A stretch of 57,803 nucleotides of DNA. It comes from JAZNQN01 sp045590195 (lineage in GTDB: Bacteria; Bacillota; Clostridia; UMGS1883; UMGS1540). A program made the translations under genes and the position numbers. Shown piece by piece: positions 16,597 to 25,316 of the stretch. Below the pieces are notes generated by a model that made no database searches, was not told where the DNA came from, and saw nothing but the letters and a program-made list of their open reading frames with translations. Numbering within the stretch: position 1 is the stretch's first letter; each line of letters opens with the position of its first letter. The stretch lies in assembly GCA_045590195.1 (NCBI GenBank), contig JAZNQN010000058.1:1-57803 (forward strand), read 5' to 3'.

Positions 16597-17655
16597 ATGG
16601 GTAAATTTAAAATTGGTATAATTGGCTGTGGTTCAATTGCCAACAGCGCACACATTCCGGCTTATATGAAAAATGAAGAGGCCGAAATTAAATATTTTTG
16701 TGATATTATTCCTGAAAGAGCTGAAAAAGCCGTTAAAGATTATGGCGTAGGCAAAGCAGTTGTTGACTATAAGGAAATTCTTGCAGACCCCGAGGTTGCG
16801 GCAGTTTCTATTTGTACTCCCAACAAAATGCACTCAATTATAACTGTTGATGCCCTTCGTGCAGGCAAAGATGTTTTGTGTGAAAAACCTGCTGCACGTA
16901 CTTTTAAAGAAGCAGAAGAAATGAGAATTGCCCAGAAAGAAACAGGCAGAATTTTAAATATTGGTGTATGTAACCGTTATAACGACGGCGTAAATAAAAT
17001 TAAAGAAATTATTGATAGTGGCGCACTTGGCGATATTTACAGCGTTTATGTAAGTTTCAGAAGCCACAGAAGCATCCCAGGTCTTGGCGGCGCTTTTACT
17101 ACTAAAGAAATTGCCGGCGGCGGCGTTTTAATTGACTGGGGCGTTCATTTTCTTGATATAGTAATGTACTGCTGCGGCGACCCTAAAGCTAAAACAGTTT
17201 CGGCTGAATGCTTTGGTCATCTTGGTAAAAACATTAAAGACTATACATATGTTGATATGTGGGCAGGCCCTCCCATTGAAAACGGAACTTTCGATGTTGA
17301 TGATTCTGTTGTCGGCATTATCCGTACCGATGGCCCTACAATTAACATAAACGGCGCATGGGCGCAGAACATTGGCGAGAATGAAATGTTTATCGACTTT
17401 ATGGGAACTAAAGCAGGTATCCGCCTTCAGTATGGTAAAGACTTTGTTAAATACGGTACAGAAAACGGCTCGCTTACAAAAACAGAGTATAAATTCTCTA
17501 CAACAAATATGTACGAGAACGAAATTAATTCTTTCTTAAACGATATTAAAACAAGAGAAATTACATCATCAAATATTGAAACACACATTATTACAAGCAA
17601 AATGATGGAAGCAATTTATACTTCTGCTGCAGAGCATAAAGAAGTTGAACTTTAA
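16597..17655 (+). CDS. Gfo/Idh/MocA family NAD(P)-dependent oxidoreductase
   Basis: A 352-residue sugar-type dehydrogenase. The N-terminal Rossmann motif is KIGIIGCGSIANSAHIPAY; the family Lys sits in CEKPAA (Cys95-Pro98), and GGGVLIDWGVHFLDI provides the Asp and His of the substrate side. I start at the ATG at 16597 after GAGGAGGAG; the frame runs back to 16564, where there is no ribosome site. It is divergent from an AraC-type regulator and ends in a terminator, so it is a regulated single gene. Substrate is unknown; oxidised or reduced hexoses, inositols or glycosides are possible. Confidence 0.9.
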   Translation: MGKFKIGIIGCGSIANSAHIPAYMKNEEAEIKYFCDIIPERAEKAVKDYGVGKAVVDYKEILADPEVAAVSICTPNKMHSIITVDALRAGKDVLCEKPAARTFKEAEEMRIAQKETGRILNIGVCNRYNDGVNKIKEIIDSGALGDIYSVYVSFRSHRSIPGLGGAFTTKEIAGGGVLIDWGVHFLDIVMYCCGDPKAKTVSAECFGHLGKNIKDYTYVDMWAGPPIENGTFDVDDSVVGIIRTDGPTININGAWAQNIGENEMFIDFMGTKAGIRLQYGKDFVKYGTENGSLTKTEYKFSTTNMYENEINSFLNDIKTREITSSNIETHIITSKMMEAIYTSAAEHKEVEL

Positions 17656-17660
17656 TAAAA

Positions 17661-17688
17661 AAACAAGGCACTTGTTGCCTTGTTTTTT
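17661..17688 (+). terminator. Rho-independent terminator after the oxidoreductase gene
   Basis: AAACAAGGCA (17661-17670) pairs with TGCCTTGTTT (17676-17685), loop CTTGT, followed by further T. Ten pairs, six bases after the stop codon. Confidence 0.9.
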
Positions 17689-17723
17689 ATGCAAAAATAT
17701 ATAAAATTAAAATAAGAATACAC

Positions 17724-17745
17724 TTTAAAACATGAATGTTTTAAA
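17724..17745. promoter_or_regulatory. 22-bp palindrome upstream of the GH20-like gene promoter
   Basis: TTTAAAACAT and ATGTTTTAAA form a perfect 10-bp dyad around GA. It ends three bases before the -35 box, a position suited to a dimeric regulator. It has no T-run and follows the terminator, so it is not read as a terminator. Confidence 0.5.
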
Positions 17746-17748
17746 ATA

Positions 17749-17777
17749 TTGAATTTTAAAAATTGATATTGTATAAT
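17749..17777 (+). promoter_or_regulatory. Promoter of the GH20-like gene
   Basis: TTGAAT (17749-17754), 17-base spacer, TATAAT (17772-17777), about 35 bases before the ATG. The upstream palindrome touches it. Confidence 0.78.
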
Positions 17778-17811
17778 TGAAAGCAATAAAACTTTGCTTG
17801 GAGGGAATACA

Positions 17812-19989
17812 ATGTTCAATTTAAAAAAATCAATAATTCCTTCGCCTGTAACCGTTATCGATAACGAAAAAAAGGTTAAAATCGGCGAAGTGGCAAATGC
17901 GGATTTTTCGCTTAAGCTTCATGGCGGCGGCACCATATTTGATGAAGCGGTTAAATATTTATATAAAATATTTGAAGAAAAAATGTTTACGGTATCGCCT
18001 GAAGGCAAATTTGAACTCTGTTTAAAAATTGATGCTGATAATAAAGAAATAAAGGGAAAAAGCGAAGCTTATACCATTGAAATTGACAGTAAAAAAGCAG
18101 TTTTAAGCGGTGTTGACGAAGTTGGCGCTCTTTATGCTGCATATACTTTTGCTCAGCTTTTGCATATTGAAGGCAACGATATTTTGCTTCCTCAGTGTAA
18201 AATTGTTGACTTTCCCCGTTTCCCCAAAAGGGGCCACTATTTTGAAAGCAGATATGGCAGCGACTTTTTAACGCTTGACGACTGGAAAGAAGCTATCGAT
18301 TATCTTGCTCCAAGTAAAATAAATCAGATAATTATTGGCGTTTATGGTTGCTGGGGCCCACAGTATGACAGTGTTAATGCGGCGTTTTTAAATATTCCTA
18401 TTGATAAATACCCCCAGCTTAAAACACCACGTGATATTAAATATTATTCGGTAAACAATAGATGCCAGGTATATAAAAAAGACGTTCTTCCCACGATGTA
18501 TGAAAACGACTTTTTCGGAGAAGTTATAGCTTATGGTAAAAAGAAAGGAATAGAAATTGTTCCGCTTTTCAATAGCCTTGGACATAACACTGTAATTCCT
18601 GCCGCATTCCCCGAAACCTCGGCAAAAGACGAAAACGGGGCAGACAGAGGCGTTGGTTTTTGTACAAGAAACGCAAAAACTCTTGAAATAATGTTTGATA
18701 TTTATGATGAAATAATTGACAAATATTTAAAACCAAACGGAATTGATTCACTTCACATAGGCCTTGATGAAGTTCCTGCAGGCAATTTCTGTAAATGCGA
18801 AAAATGCCGTGATACAGAAAACAGCGAGCTTTATGTTGAATACATAATAAATATTTTAAAACACCTTAAAAAACGTGGCCTTAAAAATGTTTATGTATAT
18901 CATGATATGTGGTTTAACTACGATATTGTTACCGAAGAAATGGCACAGCGCTTTAAAGATGAAGGCGTTTACGATATGCTTATTATCGACTGGTGGAGCT
19001 ACGGCCTGCCCGGAACAAACTTTGGAAAACATATTGATATTGTAAACGGATGTTTCCATAGCCGAGAAGACGAGGTTAACGGCATTTTCAGAAGTGTTGC
19101 CAAACCGTTTACAGGTTATTTTCACTGGAGTATGCCAACTCAGCTTAACGAAAATATTTACGACCTTACAAATACTGCCGAAAAGAATAATTTTGAAGGT
19201 ATTTCGGCTTACGGAACTTATGAAACCTGCTACGATTTTAATTATCTTGTGGTTTCCGAGTGTGCTTGGAGAGGCAACAACGCCACACCTTACGAAGAAA
19301 TGATTGAAAGATACGCATACAGAACCTTTGGCGACGCTTTCCCAAATTCTATACAGGAGCTTAAAAACGCCCTTGAATTTTCAGCTGACCGTTATTCGGG
19401 AACAAATTTCTGTACACAGATTTTTGAATACTATATCAGCTCCTACAGAACAGCCGATATGACAACAAATATGGGAGCGGCAATAAAGGTCGACAAATTC
19501 CAGGATTTTCCTGCAAACAGAATGAAAACCATTCGCGATGATATTGAAAAGGATAACAAGTTTATTCCTTATTTCAGAAACACCCGCCTGAAAGCTGTGA
19601 GAGCCTATGAGTTTTTCAGCAAATGTGCTCCTTCGAAACAACGCGAAATTTGGAAAACAATTGCTCTTTCCTATGCCTCGCTTGCTGATGAGTTTTTAAC
19701 AATTTATACCTGCAACGAAAAATATAGCGAAGGCACAATAACAGCTTACGATTTTCTTTCTGAACTTAATCGTCTTATACTTCAAAGGGAAGAGGCTATG
19801 GCCCTTTGTGAAACTGTAAGAATTAAGGCAAATCAGTATACAGCTCTTCGCGATATGTCGGTTAACAGGCAATTTATGCTTGACCTTAAAAATCATATTG
19901 AAACCGAACTTGCAAGCGGTAAAAAACCCGAAATAAATACTTTTGAATTCGGAAAATATTTAAGTGAGCTTTCAAAAATTTTAAGATAA
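17812..19989 (+). CDS. Glycoside hydrolase family 20-like protein, probable beta-N-acetylhexosaminidase type
   Basis: A 725-residue protein without signal peptide. Residues 1-130 form the small alpha/beta domain of GH20 proteins (AYTIEIDSKKAVLSGVDEVG, LYAAYTFAQLL). The barrel follows: FPKRGHYFESRYGSDFLTLD, LFNSLGHNTVIPAAFPE and HIGLDEVPAGNFCKCEKC. Asp319-Glu320 take the place of the catalytic Asp-Glu of GH20, and Cys327/329/332 follow. The C-terminal 250 residues are helical. I use the ATG at 17812 after GGAGGG instead of an in-frame TTG at 17794. In GH20 the Asp-Glu pair assists the substrate N-acetyl group, so amino-sugar glycosides are the best guess; the activity is unproven, and the LDE rather than GGDE context makes it a divergent member. 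Confidence 0.82.
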   Translation: MFNLKKSIIPSPVTVIDNEKKVKIGEVANADFSLKLHGGGTIFDEAVKYLYKIFEEKMFTVSPEGKFELCLKIDADNKEIKGKSEAYTIEIDSKKAVLSGVDEVGALYAAYTFAQLLHIEGNDILLPQCKIVDFPRFPKRGHYFESRYGSDFLTLDDWKEAIDYLAPSKINQIIIGVYGCWGPQYDSVNAAFLNIPIDKYPQLKTPRDIKYYSVNNRCQVYKKDVLPTMYENDFFGEVIAYGKKKGIEIVPLFNSLGHNTVIPAAFPETSAKDENGADRGVGFCTRNAKTLEIMFDIYDEIIDKYLKPNGIDSLHIGLDEVPAGNFCKCEKCRDTENSELYVEYIINILKHLKKRGLKNVYVYHDMWFNYDIVTEEMAQRFKDEGVYDMLIIDWWSYGLPGTNFGKHIDIVNGCFHSREDEVNGIFRSVAKPFTGYFHWSMPTQLNENIYDLTNTAEKNNFEGISAYGTYETCYDFNYLVVSECAWRGNNATPYEEMIERYAYRTFGDAFPNSIQELKNALEFSADRYSGTNFCTQIFEYYISSYRTADMTTNMGAAIKVDKFQDFPANRMKTIRDDIEKDNKFIPYFRNTRLKAVRAYEFFSKCAPSKQREIWKTIALSYASLADEFLTIYTCNEKYSEGTITAYDFLSELNRLILQREEAMALCETVRIKANQYTALRDMSVNRQFMLDLKNHIETELASGKKPEINTFEFGKYLSELSKILR

Positions 19990-19993
19990 CAAA

Positions 19994-20060
19994 AAACTGA
20001 CTTCAAATCATTTGGAGTCAGTTTCGTTATACAATGAAATACCCCCCGTTATACGGGGGG
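19994..20060. terminator. Two hairpins between convergent GH20-like and Gfo/Idh/MocA-fold genes
   Basis: The first is a 14-bp stem (19994-20007 with 20011-20024, one G-U) whose T-run lies on the minus strand. The second is CCCCCCG/CGGGGGG (20042-20048, 20054-20060) followed on the plus strand by ATATTTATTTTT. Together they probably terminate both genes. Confidence 0.75.
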
Positions 20061-20070
20061 ATATTTATTT

Positions 20071-21312
20071 TTATTTAAGTTTTTCAAGAAAACTGTTTAT
20101 TTGCTCTTGGGTTGGAGCGAATTCGGGGTTTGAACAGCATGGAATTGTAGGAGCATCGCCATTTTGGCTGAAAAACGGAGAAAGAGTATCGTTTTCATAT
20201 TGCGAAATGCATTCCTCTTTGGTAAGGTCGGGAATATCGTAAGGGGTGCCGCCTTCAAGCAAACTGCGGTGAGCCAAAATTGCAACCGACGACATATTAA
20301 CTGCCGAAGTAACATCCAGCGGGTGGGGTGGCTGTTTGTTTTCTCTCAGGCACTCTAAAAACATTCTTGCTGTTATAAAATCGCTTCCGCCGTGACCACT
20401 TTGTTTAAGAAATACTTCGTCTTTATCTTCTCGCTGTGGTACATACATATTTATTTCTTCAAAGCCTTCGGGAATTGACCAACTGTTAAAACGCAGCATT
20501 ACTTTATCGGTACCGCGCAGGTTTTCAATCTGCCCTTCGGTGCCGCATATTCTGTACGAATTATGATGCCCGCCATAGCCTACACAGCCCGTAAAGCGGA
20601 AAACGGAGCCATCGTCATTTTGTGTCATAATATTTGCCGCCTTGTCGCCAACTCTGCTCATTGTGGGAATATCGGAGGATGTTGGTGCATAGGAAGCAAA
20701 AGCCACAACTCTTTTAGGGTTAGCACCTGTTGCCGCCATAATGGGGGCTAAAGAGTGGGTAATATAATATGTTCTGGGAACAAAATTTCGCCAATGATTA
20801 CTAAAGTAATTATACTGTTTGGCAAAAGTAACGTCGCCGGCTTTGCCCGGGTGATTATATTCGCCTTCGGCATAAAGAATTTTTCCAAGATTGCCGCTTT
20901 TGCAGATTTGCTGCATTTCCTGGTTAAAAATCATTTGCGGATAGTTTTCTGCAAGCATATAAATTGCTTTGCTTTTTTCGGCGGCACGCAAAAGTTTTAT
21001 GCCGTCTGCCATTGTGCCGTTACTTATACATTCGCTGTAAACGTGAATGCCGCGCTCCAGGCACTTTATGGCATAAGGTGCATGCTCGTGGAAAAAGTTT
21101 GCCAAAACTACGGCATCCATACCGCATTCCAGAAATTCATCAAAATTCTCGTAAGTTTTAATGCTTTTGTCGTTGAGTTTTTTTAATGTCGCATCCATTC
21201 TGTCTTTGCGGTTGTCGCAAAGGGCAACAATTTCGCAGTTTAAAAACTTAAAGTTTTTTGCAATGTCGTATCCGCGACCTGCACCAAAAACACCAATTTT
21301 AAAATTTCTCAT
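20071..21312 (-). CDS. Gfo/Idh/MocA-fold protein lacking the usual EKP lysine
   Basis: A 413-residue Rossmann-fold protein, starting MRNFKIGVFGAGRGYDIAKN, an NAD-binding motif. At the site where dehydrogenases have E-K-P it reads SECISNGTMAD, so the lysine is replaced. YITHSLAPIMAATGANPKRV and YAEGEYNH recall the GH109 branch of this fold, in which NAD serves a glycosidase mechanism; this is an impression and not proof. The start ATG follows AAGGAG. It is 15 bases downstream of the EamA-type permease gene and thus in the same unit, and it converges with the GH20-like gene. It could act on a sugar or glycoside imported by that permease. Confidence 0.85.
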   Translation of the reverse strand: MRNFKIGVFGAGRGYDIAKNFKFLNCEIVALCDNRKDRMDATLKKLNDKSIKTYENFDEFLECGMDAVVLANFFHEHAPYAIKCLERGIHVYSECISNGTMADGIKLLRAAEKSKAIYMLAENYPQMIFNQEMQQICKSGNLGKILYAEGEYNHPGKAGDVTFAKQYNYFSNHWRNFVPRTYYITHSLAPIMAATGANPKRVVAFASYAPTSSDIPTMSRVGDKAANIMTQNDDGSVFRFTGCVGYGGHHNSYRICGTEGQIENLRGTDKVMLRFNSWSIPEGFEEINMYVPQREDKDEVFLKQSGHGGSDFITARMFLECLRENKQPPHPLDVTSAVNMSSVAILAHRSLLEGGTPYDIPDLTKEECISQYENDTLSPFFSQNGDAPTIPCCSNPEFAPTQEQINSFLEKLK

Positions 21313-21327
21313 AGTTTTTCTCCTTAA

Positions 21328-22185
21328 TTATGGTAATATAAATAAAAATAATAATCCCAAAAATGCAGCTGTAACCGATAAAAGCTCTTTCTTATTTGGC
21401 TTTTTGTCGCCAAAGTAACTTATTATGGTTGAAACAATTATTATACCGCCCGTAACCATTGGGTACTGCACTGAACTGTCAACATGGGAAAGGGCAATAA
21501 GTAAAATAAAATTTCCTAATCTGTTCAGAGAGCCGGAAAGAGAACTCATTAAAATGCTTTTTGAGTTTAGTTTTGAAATCTTCTTTTTTCTTGTGAATAT
21601 TAAAAACAACGACGAAACTATAACTGAAAGAAGCGCCGAAAGTATGGAGTATTCTGCCGAAGTTACTTTTTCAAATGGGGCAGATACAAATATTTTCGAC
21701 AAAACTCCGCTCATTCCGTTAAGCACAAATATTCCTGCGTAATAAATAATGTCGCTTTTCTTTGCGCCTTTCTGTATGGTTAATAAAAGCGATATAGTAA
21801 TAAATGTGAAACACAAAATTTTTGCGGTGGTTAAACTTTCACCGTAGAAAATAATTCCCTGCAAAAACGGGAGCGCCATTCCGCCAATTTGCGAAAAAAG
21901 AGAATAAAGCGATAAATTTATGGTTTTGAGTGCCTTGAACAAGCAAAATGTTAAAGTATATCCGTTTATAATTGAGATAAGTGCCATAATCAGCGAAAAA
22001 GGCGTAATGTTAAAACGAAAACCGTTTATTATAAGCATTATTGTAAGCCCGCAAGCGCCGCTGATAAGCGAAAAACGCATATTGGCTCTTAGTGAGCTGT
22101 CGTTTTGGGCTTTGCGGTAGGCATCGCTGCACCAGAAGTTTCCGCCAAAAAGTAAAACTGACACAATAATAAGTAAATAATACAT
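21328..22185 (-). CDS. EamA/DMT-superfamily permease
   Basis: A 285-residue membrane protein with about ten hydrophobic segments in two halves, the DMT arrangement. It begins MYYLLIIVSVLLFGGNFWCS and has the second repeat near IIYYAGIFVLNGMSGVLSK. The length is normal. A strong AGGAGG site precedes the ATG. It is the first gene of a two-gene minus-strand unit with the Gfo/Idh/MocA-fold gene and is divergent from the second AraC-type regulator, which probably controls it. Substrate is unknown; DMT proteins move sugars, amino acids or nucleotide sugars. It is the only transporter gene in this carbohydrate locus. Confidence 0.85.
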   Translation of the reverse strand: MYYLLIIVSVLLFGGNFWCSDAYRKAQNDSSLRANMRFSLISGACGLTIMLIINGFRFNITPFSLIMALISIINGYTLTFCLFKALKTINLSLYSLFSQIGGMALPFLQGIIFYGESLTTAKILCFTFITISLLLTIQKGAKKSDIIYYAGIFVLNGMSGVLSKIFVSAPFEKVTSAEYSILSALLSVIVSSLFLIFTRKKKISKLNSKSILMSSLSGSLNRLGNFILLIALSHVDSSVQYPMVTGGIIIVSTIISYFGDKKPNKKELLSVTAAFLGLLFLFILP

Positions 22186-22209
22186 ATAAATCCTCCTTGG
22201 TATGGTTTA

Positions 22210-22238
22210 ATTATACAATCGATTTTTGCAGCTTGCAA
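22210..22238 (-). promoter_or_regulatory. Promoter of the permease/Gfo-fold unit
   Basis: Minus strand TTGCAA (22238-22233), 17-base spacer, TATAAT (22215-22210), about 25 bases before the permease ATG. Confidence 0.7.
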
Positions 22239-22335
22239 TAACCAAATTCTATGTATTTGTATAAAATAGTTTGATTTTTCTTGTTTTTTTAAAGTTTTAA
22301 TATTATAATATAAAAAAATACTTAAGAGGTGGAAA

Positions 22336-23124
22336 ATGAAAAGTAAAAATATTTGCAAGTCAATACCTGTCAGCTCTGCTGACAAGCTTGATACACATCA
22401 GTTTATTTACGAAACAGATGTTTTGGTAATGAATACGAAGCTGAAATTAAAATATAACAGAATTATTCTTGTAAAAAGCGGAAGTGTGATATTTAATATT
22501 GACAGTTACAAAATAAGTGCCGAAGCAGGAAGCATTGTTTTTGTTTTCGGCGGCGAAAGCTTTTGCCCGGAGGCTGAAAAAGGGGCAGAGTATTTTTACA
22601 TAGATTTCAGCGGCAGCAGGTGCGATGCCCTTTATAGGCGCTTTGGCATAAATGTGGGAGTAAGAGCCTTTAAAGGGTACGACGGGCTTATTCCCTTCTG
22701 GCACGACAGTTTGCTTCGTGCTTCAAACGAAAATATAGACCTTTTGTCAGAAAGCGTGCTACTTTACACTCTGTCACGCCTTAAATGTGATGAAAAGGAA
22801 AACGGAAGCATTATTCAGCAGATAATTGACATAACGGAAGAAAATTTTGCCGACCCACAGCTTTCTATTTCAGAGGTTTCAAAAATACTTTGCTATAACT
22901 CAAAATATCTTTCGCATTTGTTCAAGCAAAAAATGGGAGTAGGTTATACGGAGTATTTAAGGGTTTTCAGAATAAATTATGCAATAGTTTTAATTGAACA
23001 CGGAATTGATTCGGTTAAAAATATTGCGTCGCTGTGTGGCTTTTCAAATCCACAGTATTTTTCGGCGGTTTTTAAAAATATTGTTGGTGTTTCACCGGGA
23101 GAATATAAATCGTCAAAGAAATGA
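22336..23124 (+). CDS. AraC-family transcriptional regulator
   Basis: 262 residues. The N-terminal half is a cupin-like sensor (NRIILVKSGSVIFNIDSYKI, SAEAGSIVFVFGGESFCPE); the last 95 residues hold the two helix-turn-helix units (ISEVSKILCYNSKYLSHLFK, IASLCGFSNPQYFSAVF) and the end motif GVSPGEYK. The ATG follows GAGGTGG. Divergent from the permease/Gfo-fold unit, which is its likely target. It is unlike the AraC-type protein at 15540 in the sensor half, so the two probably read different signals. Confidence 0.92.
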   Translation: MKSKNICKSIPVSSADKLDTHQFIYETDVLVMNTKLKLKYNRIILVKSGSVIFNIDSYKISAEAGSIVFVFGGESFCPEAEKGAEYFYIDFSGSRCDALYRRFGINVGVRAFKGYDGLIPFWHDSLLRASNENIDLLSESVLLYTLSRLKCDEKENGSIIQQIIDITEENFADPQLSISEVSKILCYNSKYLSHLFKQKMGVGYTEYLRVFRINYAIVLIEHGIDSVKNIASLCGFSNPQYFSAVFKNIVGVSPGEYKSSKK

Positions 23125-23174
23125 AAAATATAGTTTTATCTGTTAAAAAAATAACATAATAAAGCTATTTATGG

Positions 23175-23203
23175 TTGACATATTTTGTGCACTGTGATAA
23201 AAT
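23175..23203 (+). promoter_or_regulatory. Promoter of the dnaD-led housekeeping run
   Basis: TTGACA (23175-23180), 17-base spacer, TAAAAT (23198-23203). About 92 bases of leader precede the dnaD start. No further clear terminator is seen until after 43841, so this promoter may serve a very long run; internal promoters are likely but were not resolved. Confidence 0.75.
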
Positions 23204-23302
23204 TTTAAAGTGAGTATGTATTGTTAAATGGGATGCTATACTCTGCGGAAAAAATAGGTGTACAAAAAAGATAAAATCACTAAATTTATAAAGGAGATAA
23301 AA

Positions 23303-24286
23303 ATGGCAAAATACAAGATTATTAAAACATCCGGGCCTGTTACTTTTCCGCTTTCCACCGTTTTTGTAGATAAATATATGCCCGGCGCCAATCCTTTATA
23401 TGTTCAGGTTTATCTGTACGGATTAAGGCTTTGCTACGGAGCAGGAATGGAAAGCGATAACAAGAAAATTGCAGAGGCACTTGATATGCTTGAAACCGAT
23501 GTTTACAGAGCCTTTAAATACTGGGAGAAAAAGGGAATTGTAAAGCTTTCGGGCGACGGAGTTGAATTTGTTGATTTAAGCAGCGAAGCCGCCACGGAAA
23601 AAAGCGAAAAGCCTACATATAAACCGGATGAAATTTCTGATATTATTGACCATAATAATGAAATAAAACAGCTTATTCTTCACGCGGAATGTATTTTCGG
23701 GAAAACACTTTCCCAAAGCGATACTGCAACGCTACTTAGCTTTTACGACTGGCTGCGTTTGCCGCTTGAAGTAATTTTAATGCTGCTTGAGCACTGCGCA
23801 TCGCTTTCAAAAACAAGTATGCGCTATGCCGAAAAGGTTGCAATATCTTGGGCTGACGAGGGAATAGATACAATTGACAAGGCAAAGGAATTTCTTGTAA
23901 ATTCCGAAAAACGCTCGAAAATAAACAGAAAATACAAACGCCTTTTTGGAATTGTAAACCGCGACCTTTCCGATACTGAATATGCTCACATAATTCAGTG
24001 GACAGAGAGTATGGAAATGAGCCAGCAGCTTATAAAAGCCGCTTACGAGAAAACTATACTTGTAACAGGGGGAGTATCGTTTCCGTATATGAATGGTATA
24101 CTTCAATCGTGGTACAAAAAGGGAATTACCAAAATTGAAGAAACCCAGGAAGAAAAACCTGTGCCAAGAGAAACGAAACCATCATATCAGACAAAACGTG
24201 AAAAAAGAATTGCCGAAACCGACTGGCACGATTATGATATTGACTCTCTTGAAAAAGCGGCACTTAAAAAAAGCCTTGAAAATTAG
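23303..24286 (+). CDS. DnaD domain protein, primosome component
   Basis: A DnaD/DnaB-type protein involved in replication restart and initiation. The start at 23303 follows AAAGGAG, giving 327 residues; the frame runs back to 23258 without a ribosome site. The N-terminal third is a winged-helix region (AEALDMLETDVYRAFKYWEK, KGIVKLSGDGVEFVDL). The middle and end contain two DnaD-like C-terminal repeats, LPLEVILMLLEHCASLSK and MEMSQQLIKAAYEKTI, then a charged tail. Ten bases later comes the DnaC-like ATPase gene, the usual partner that loads the replicative helicase. Confidence 0.85.
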   Translation: MAKYKIIKTSGPVTFPLSTVFVDKYMPGANPLYVQVYLYGLRLCYGAGMESDNKKIAEALDMLETDVYRAFKYWEKKGIVKLSGDGVEFVDLSSEAATEKSEKPTYKPDEISDIIDHNNEIKQLILHAECIFGKTLSQSDTATLLSFYDWLRLPLEVILMLLEHCASLSKTSMRYAEKVAISWADEGIDTIDKAKEFLVNSEKRSKINRKYKRLFGIVNRDLSDTEYAHIIQWTESMEMSQQLIKAAYEKTILVTGGVSFPYMNGILQSWYKKGITKIEETQEEKPVPRETKPSYQTKREKRIAETDWHDYDIDSLEKAALKKSLEN

Positions 24287-24296
24287 GAGTTTTTAA

Positions 24297-25283
24297 ATGA
24301 ACGGTAATATATACGAAGAAGTTAACAAAGAATTTAATGCTTTAAAAGAAAAAAAGAAAAATGAATATCTTGAAAGGGTTAACAAAGTTTACGAAAAAGT
24401 TCCCGAAATAATGAGGCTTGACGAAAGCGTTTCAACCCTTGTATTTGAAATGTTTAAAAAGGCCGCATCGGGAGAGGATACCGACAGCGTTGTTGAAAGC
24501 TTTTCTGAAAAGCTTCGCCAGATGAAGGAAAGAAAAAATGAGCTGCTCTTGCAAAACGGATTTAAACCCGATTATTTAAACGAGGTGTACAACTGTAAAA
24601 AATGTAGCGACACAGGCGTTTATAAAGATAAACAATGTGATTGTTATAAAAAGCTTGTAACAAAGCATTTGCTTAAATACTCAAATATGAGCGCTCAGCT
24701 TAAAGAACAAACTTTTTCAAATTTTGATATAATGCTTTACTCGGGCAGAAAAAGCAGTGGCGAGGCTTCGCCCAGGGAACAAATGACAGAAATTTTGTCA
24801 AGCTGTAAAAAGTTTGCTGCCGATTTTCCTGAAAACCAGAAAAACCTTTTGTTTTATGGCGGCGCAGGCCTTGGTAAAACATTTATGTCGTCGGCTATTG
24901 CAAACGAGGTTATAAAAAAAGGAAACACTGTTTTTTATCAGACATCGGCCGATATTTTTGCCGCACTTGACGATGTGAAGTTTGGCAGAGCCGATGAAAA
25001 TACTAAAAAAATGGTTTCGCAGATTTATGAGAGCGACTTGCTTATAATAGATGATCTCGGAACAGAGTTTTTTAATCAGAATGCTGATACTGAATTTTTC
25101 AGAATATTAAACTCTCGCATTATGAACAAGAAAAGTATGATAATAAGTACAAATTTAACTTTGGTAAACATTAAAAAAACCTACAGCGAAAGAATTTTTT
25201 CCCGTATAATGGGTAACTTTAATATTTACAAATTTGTAGGAAAAGATATAAGATGCCAACAGCTTGGCAACGAAATTAAATAA
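24297..25283 (+). CDS. DnaC/DnaI-like AAA+ helicase loader
   Basis: 328-residue ATPase. Residues 1-95 are helical and charged, as in helicase-binding N-termini; Cys100, Cys103, Cys114 and Cys116 (YNCKKCSDTG, CDCYKK) form a probable zinc site; Walker A is GGAGLGKT at 188-195 and Walker B DLLIIDDLGTE follows, with ISTNL as sensor I. This layout matches the Firmicute loaders (DnaI, and DnaC in other bacteria) rather than IstB of insertion sequences, and no transposase is near. It overlaps nothing and follows the DnaD gene by ten bases. Confidence 0.88.
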   Translation: MNGNIYEEVNKEFNALKEKKKNEYLERVNKVYEKVPEIMRLDESVSTLVFEMFKKAASGEDTDSVVESFSEKLRQMKERKNELLLQNGFKPDYLNEVYNCKKCSDTGVYKDKQCDCYKKLVTKHLLKYSNMSAQLKEQTFSNFDIMLYSGRKSSGEASPREQMTEILSSCKKFAADFPENQKNLLFYGGAGLGKTFMSSAIANEVIKKGNTVFYQTSADIFAALDDVKFGRADENTKKMVSQIYESDLLIIDDLGTEFFNQNADTEFFRILNSRIMNKKSMIISTNLTLVNIKKTYSERIFSRIMGNFNIYKFVGKDIRCQQLGNEIK

Positions 25284-25316
25284 AACTTTTGAATACAATT
25301 TCGAAGGGATGGAAAT

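Noticed and set aside
24297..25283. IstB helper ATPase of an IS21 element
   Set aside because: No IstA-like gene, no terminal repeats, and the zinc-type cysteines plus the adjacent DnaD gene fit the helicase loader.
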